64,000 bases of DNA, taken from Parvibaculum sp. (GTDB taxonomy: Bacteria; Pseudomonadota; Alphaproteobacteria; Parvibaculales; Parvibaculaceae). Both the position numbers and the translations under genes were made by a program. The number at the start of each line of letters is the position of its first letter. The stretch's first letter is position 1. Positions 60,776 to 64,000 of the stretch are shown here, piece after piece. Under the pieces are notes generated by a model. The model was given only the letters and a program-made list of their open reading frames with translations. It was not told where the DNA came from and made no database searches. The DNA lies in NCBI GenBank assembly GCA_030645235.1, contig JAUSMV010000012.1, positions 682,001 to 746,000 on the forward strand. The letters run 5' to 3'.

Positions 60776-61915
60776 TTACAGCTTCACCCAGACCGATCCG
60801 TTAGCGGATGATTTCACTGCCGCATTGATGAATTTCATCACGTTGAGGCCCGCCATGAGGTCGGGCGCGTGGTCGGGTTTGGCGGCGCGACCTTCTTTCA
60901 GTGCGTTGATGCGTTCACCAGCTTCGGTGTAGAGGCGCGTGAAGGCCGACGTATAAGGCGCGAAGGGGCCGAAGCCCATTGTTTCCCAATGCGCATCTTC
61001 GGCGCGTTCGGCGTCGTCAGGCGTCAGCACTTCCGGTGCTTTGCCGAATTGCGCGAAATGCAATTCGTTCGGCGTTTCCACTGACCATGTGAGCGAGCCT
61101 TTGGTGCCGTAGAGATAGAAGCCGAAGCCGTTGGCTTTGCCGATGGCCATTTGTGATGCGGCAAGCGTGCCTTTGGCGCCGCCCTTGAAACGCAACAGCG
61201 CATTGCCGTCATTGTCGAGGAGGTTGTGGCGGCCGAGCGCGGAGAGATCGGCGCAGACTTCTTCGATGGCGAGACCTGTGAGCCATGACGCCATATGCGC
61301 GGCGTGGCTGCCGACATCGGCCAGTGTGCCGGAGATGCCGCTCTTTGCCGGATCGAGATGCCAATGCGTGGCGGGGCTGGCGTCGCCATGTTCGAGCGCG
61401 ACGCGGCCGTCCTGCAAGTAGGCGACGTGGACGGTGCGGATGTCGCCGAGTGCACCAGCGGCGATGAGCGCGCGGGCGCGGCGCGGCATGGCGAAGGCGG
61501 TGTAGCTATGGGCGACGATGAAGGCGATGTTTGCGGCTTCAACGGCGGCGACGACGCTTGTCGCTTGCGGCAGATCGCCGGTCATCGGCTTTTCGCAAAT
61601 GATGTGGACACCGTGACGTGCGAAGGCGTGGATGGCGGGCGCGTGGAGCGCATTGGGCGTGAGGATCGCCACGGCTTCGATGCCGTCAGGCCGTGCGGCT
61701 TCGGCCTCCGCCATGTCGAGGAACGAACCATAGGAGCGATCAAGCGGGATGCCCGCGGCTGTGGCGGATGCGTCGGCACGTTCTTTGGTGGATGAGAGCG
61801 CACCGGCAACGACGTCGAATGCGCCGGAGCGCAGCGCGCCCATGCGATGAATGTCGCCGATTATCGAACCTTTGCCGCCGCCGATGAGGCCGAGGCGAAT
61901 TTTGTTTTTGCTCAC
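60776..61915 (-). CDS. Gfo/Idh/MocA family oxidoreductase
   Basis: A 379-residue NAD(P)-dependent enzyme: Rossmann motif LGLIGGGKGSIIGDIHRMGA at the N-terminus, the family's CEKPMTGD with catalytic lysine (about residue 110), then a C-terminal domain with DVGSHAAHMASWLTGL and the YGTKGSL strand. Members oxidise or reduce sugars and cyclitols. The substrate is not known. I chose the GTG at 61915 because CGGAG precedes it and the Rossmann motif then starts at the normal place. It is divergent from the hydratase-like gene. Confidence 0.86.
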   Translation of the reverse strand: MSKNKIRLGLIGGGKGSIIGDIHRMGALRSGAFDVVAGALSSTKERADASATAAGIPLDRSYGSFLDMAEAEAARPDGIEAVAILTPNALHAPAIHAFARHGVHIICEKPMTGDLPQATSVVAAVEAANIAFIVAHSYTAFAMPRRARALIAAGALGDIRTVHVAYLQDGRVALEHGDASPATHWHLDPAKSGISGTLADVGSHAAHMASWLTGLAIEEVCADLSALGRHNLLDNDGNALLRFKGGAKGTLAASQMAIGKANGFGFYLYGTKGSLTWSVETPNELHFAQFGKAPEVLTPDDAERAEDAHWETMGFGPFAPYTSAFTRLYTEAGERINALKEGRAAKPDHAPDLMAGLNVMKFINAAVKSSANGSVWVKL

Positions 61916-62021
61916 TTTGTGCTCCGTTGATTTGTTTTCACGCAGTCTAGCAGCAGACTTGAGTTTGTGGGCCTCCTTGCTCCACACTTGCGGCAGAAGC
62001 GAGAAACGGGGAGGAACGGTG

Positions 62022-62798
62022 ATGGTTGACTACAAGAATGTGACTATTGAAAAAATAGGGGCGGTGGCGCTGGTGCGGTTTGACCGCAAGGGCGCGCGCA
62101 ATGCGTTCAATCAGGAAACGATTCTTGAATTGACGGATGTGGCGCGGCGTTTTCAGGATGATCTGACCGTGCAGGCCGTGGTGCTGACGGGTACGCGGGA
62201 GGCTTTTTCGGGCGGCATTGATCTCAAGGAGCGCGCCTCGCGGGCGGTGACGGCGGGGTCGGACCTTGAATTGCGCCAGACCTATTATCGCGGCGTCAAA
62301 CTTTGTCAGGCGTGGGAAGACATGCCGCAGATCACGGTCGCCGCGATTGAGGGCATGGCGGTGGGTGCAGGCGTGGCGTTGCCGCTGGCGCTTGACTGGC
62401 GCGTGATGGGTAAGGAGGCGTTTCTCTATGTGCCGGAGGTGAAGATCGGCATCAATCTGCAATGGGGCGCGCTGCCGCGGCTTGTGACGCTGGTGGGGCC
62501 GGCACGGGCCAAGCGTATCTGTATCCTCTGTGAACGGATGGGTGCAGTGCATGCACTTGACTGGGGTTTGGTGGACGAGTTGGCCGAGGACGGCAAGGTG
62601 GTGGAGGCTGCGATGGCGCTGGCGGGGAAGGCAGCGGCGATGCCCGCACCGGCTGTGCGCATGGTGAAGGAGGCTGTGAACGCGACGGCCAATGCGCTGC
62701 ATAAGGTGAGCGCCTATGCGGACGCTGACCAAAGTCAGCTATCGACTAATTTCCGTTCGGCGCAGGCGGAGAGCGATAAGTTTGTAAATAAGGAGTGA
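62022..62798 (+). CDS. Enoyl-CoA hydratase/isomerase family protein
   Basis: A 258-residue crotonase-fold protein. The oxyanion-hole sequences are TREAFSGGIDLKE (about 57-70) and IEGMAVGAGVALPLALDWRV (about 107-127). The first catalytic Glu position of typical hydratases is not clearly kept (VAGVAL-type), so it may be an isomerase or another crotonase. Its ATG at 62022 follows GGGGAGGAACGGTG. No fatty-acid or phenylacetate cluster surrounds it, so the substrate is open. Confidence 0.82.
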   Translation: MVDYKNVTIEKIGAVALVRFDRKGARNAFNQETILELTDVARRFQDDLTVQAVVLTGTREAFSGGIDLKERASRAVTAGSDLELRQTYYRGVKLCQAWEDMPQITVAAIEGMAVGAGVALPLALDWRVMGKEAFLYVPEVKIGINLQWGALPRLVTLVGPARAKRICILCERMGAVHALDWGLVDELAEDGKVVEAAMALAGKAAAMPAPAVRMVKEAVNATANALHKVSAYADADQSQLSTNFRSAQAESDKFVNKE

Positions 62799-62848
62799 GG
62801 CGGGGTGAAGCGCCTCACCGCTTTGCTCCTCGCAATGACGGCTATTCT

Positions 62849-63565
62849 TTACGACTTCTTCTTCATCCGTGTCGCGATCTGTTCCAATGAGAGCATGTGG
62901 TTGCGCTCTTTGGGGATGTCATAGACGGCGGTGTTCATGGAGCGGAGCAGTTTGCGCACCACGGTGCCTGTTTGCGGATGCGTGTCCACGTCGATGACGT
63001 TGAAGCAGCAGGTGTTCTGATCAATCGTGGGGAAGGGCGTGAGGTCGGTGCCAAGCGCCCAGCAGATGAAGAGGCGGTTGATGCCGCCATGCGCGACAAG
63101 GGCCAGCGTCTCCCAGTTTTTATCGGCGAGAATTTTTTCAAAGGCGGTGATGACGCGTGTGTTGATGTCGGCAAAGACATCGCCGCCGACATAGCGTGCG
63201 CCGGGCTTGGCGGCATCGCGGAAGGAATAGGCGAGGTCGTTGAGATCCGTCACGGCGTTGCGTGTTGTCGCGTCGCCCTGAAACTCAATGAAGGCGTCGT
63301 TCTTTTCAATCGTCAGTCCACGTCCTTCTACAATGAGTTCGGCGGTTTCAACTGAGCGCGGGAAGCTCGATGAGACGGCGCGGTCGAACGGGATGTTGGC
63401 AAGCGCCTTGCCGGTGAGCGTTGCTTGTTCGCGGCCCCATGTGGTCAAGGGCACGATGGTTGAGTCTGCGACGCGCACGCCGTTGTCATCGACATAGGAA
63501 ACATCGCCGTGGCGAAAGACGTAAATGCGGCGGCGATGGGAGCCGTCGAAGGCGGTGCGGAGCAT
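62849..63565 (-). CDS. Histidine phosphatase family protein
   Basis: A 238-residue protein of the phosphoglycerate-mutase-like fold. The catalytic RHG lies at about residue 18 (YVFRHGDVSYVDDNG) and the second histidine in LALVAHGGINRLF (about 155). Members dephosphorylate sugars, nucleotides or proteins, and specificity cannot be assigned. It is the last complete gene before a 357-base stretch that contains only repeats. Confidence 0.86.
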   Translation of the reverse strand: MLRTAFDGSHRRRIYVFRHGDVSYVDDNGVRVADSTIVPLTTWGREQATLTGKALANIPFDRAVSSSFPRSVETAELIVEGRGLTIEKNDAFIEFQGDATTRNAVTDLNDLAYSFRDAAKPGARYVGGDVFADINTRVITAFEKILADKNWETLALVAHGGINRLFICWALGTDLTPFPTIDQNTCCFNVIDVDTHPQTGTVVRKLLRSMNTAVYDIPKERNHMLSLEQIATRMKKKS

Positions 63566-63665
63566 GTTTTGAGGTTCCTATACGTGTTTTTGATTGCCGT
63601 GAGTATAGGGGGATTTGTGACGGCGGGGTGAAATTCGCAACGTTTTGCGCTCGGATCAGTCAGCA

Positions 63666-63694
63666 TTTCTTGCAAGAGATTCGAGGTTTCCATG
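63666..63694 (+). repeat. Dispersed 29-bp element with TCTTGCAAGA palindrome (copy 3)
   Basis: Shares the TTTCTTGCAAGAGA half exactly with the copies at 24278 and 44066 and differs by a few bases in the other half. AGAGATCGTAG beyond it is also found beside the first copy. GGGGATAG and TATCCCC motifs follow within 150 bases. It lies in the 357-base gap between the histidine phosphatase gene and purB. Confidence 0.65.
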
Positions 63695-63874
63695 CAGAGA
63701 TCGTAGCTCTGTTCGTCGAGTGTCATAAAAAGAGGCGTCGGAGGAAATCCCCGGGTGGGGATAGAGGATTTTATCCGGAAAATAAACTTGTCCCCGTGGC
63801 GGTGATGCATCACGCGGTCAGTTTGGTTTTTTATTTATCCCCGTGGCGGGAGTGCAACGACGAAGGAAGGAAGA

Positions 63875-63921
63875 CCCTCACCCAACCGTCGCAAGCGCGA
63901 CCCCGCAAGCGGGAGAGGACT
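63875..63921 (+). repeat. Dispersed hairpin repeat, family A (copy 5, with an insert)
   Basis: CCCTCACCCAACC is followed by an extra hairpin GTCGC-AA-GCGCGAC-like segment and then by CCCGC-AA-GCGGGAGAG and GACT. This breaks one arm of the standard stem. It ends 2 bases before the purB stop. Confidence 0.7.
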
Positions 63922-63922
63922 A

Positions 63923-64000
63923 TCAAGCCTCGCCAAACACGCGTTTGAAAATCGTGTCCACATGTTTCGTGTGGTAGCCGAGGTCGAACAGTTCTTCGAG
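63923..64000 (-). CDS. purB: Adenylosuccinate lyase C-terminus (partial)
   Basis: The minus strand is open from the window edge to a TGA at 63923-63925 and encodes 25 residues reading LEELFDLGYHTKHVDTIFKR followed by VFGEA. The FDLxYHxKHVDTIFxRVFG ending is that of alphaproteobacterial PurB, and purine genes lie 8-11 kb away. The rest of the gene is outside the window, so the call rests on a short tail. Confidence 0.7.
   Translation of the reverse strand, partial: LEELFDLGYHTKHVDTIFKRVFGEA

Noticed and set aside
571-63921. The repeated hairpins as a CRISPR array
   Set aside because: The copies are single, kilobases apart and in both orientations, with no spacers and no cas genes.

Overview
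The window comes from an alphaproteobacterium with a Caulobacter-style flagellar and cell-cycle system. The evidence is the FlbT/FlaF pair, FliX, a PflI-like protein, the hybrid kinase CckA, TTAA-N7-TTAA sites of the CtrA type, a GAAC-N7-GAAC SOS box of the alphaproteobacterial type in front of recA, a zeta-type F1-ATPase inhibitor and a purC-purS-purQ-purL-bolA-grxD block. The order cannot be fixed from the sequence alone. No tRNA, rRNA, CRISPR array, prophage or insertion sequence was seen.

Layout. 1-9.5 kb is housekeeping and accessory: a DUF3574 protein, an AhpD-like protein, a UPF0280-like protein, two SAM methyltransferases, a tandem pair of small lipoproteins, a three-gene ABC exporter (adaptor, permease, ATPase) and a VWA protein/MoxR ATPase pair split by a methyltransferase. 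9.8-40.0 kb is a large flagellar island: flgE-flgK-flgL; flaF and flbT; two flagellins; a TPR/glycosyltransferase protein resembling the flagellin glycosyltransferase FlmG; flgI-flgJ-flgN/flbY-like; fliX; dksA; flgF-flgG-flgA-flgH; fliL-fliM-(pflI-like)-motE and a giant periplasmic TPR protein; fliO-fliP; flgB-flgC-fliE-fliQ-fliR-flhB. It runs straight into cckA (40-42.7 kb), recA and alaS. 47-56 kb holds a membrane protein, icd, trmJ, rpsD, grxD, bolA and the purine genes. 56-64 kb is mixed metabolism: a GFA-family protein, the ATPase inhibitor, a TetR regulator divergent from a PQQ dehydrogenase, a hexapeptide-repeat protein, a Gfo/Idh/MocA oxidoreductase, an enoyl-CoA hydratase-like protein, a histidine phosphatase and the C-terminus of purB.

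Regulation readable in the DNA. Four strong sigma-54 (-24/-12) promoters precede flgE, one flagellin, flgI and flgF. Each has an upstream copy of an 18-bp inverted-repeat element (GGCAA-N4-TGCCG core) that matches the expected FlbD/ftr enhancer type. Perfect CtrA-type boxes lie in front of fliX and in the fliO/flgB divergent region, where a fifth ftr-like element also sits. CckA, the kinase that feeds CtrA, is encoded directly after flhB. The window therefore carries the top kinase, the class II control sites, the FliX checkpoint protein, the sigma-54 class III sites and the FlbT post-transcriptional regulator of one flagellar hierarchy.

Intergenic space is rich in short dispersed repeats: a hairpin family with arms CTCTCCCGC/GCGGGAGAG (five copies), a 30-bp hairpin with compensatory changes between its two copies, and a 29-bp element centred on the palindrome TCTTGCAAGA (three copies, each in a long gene-free stretch).
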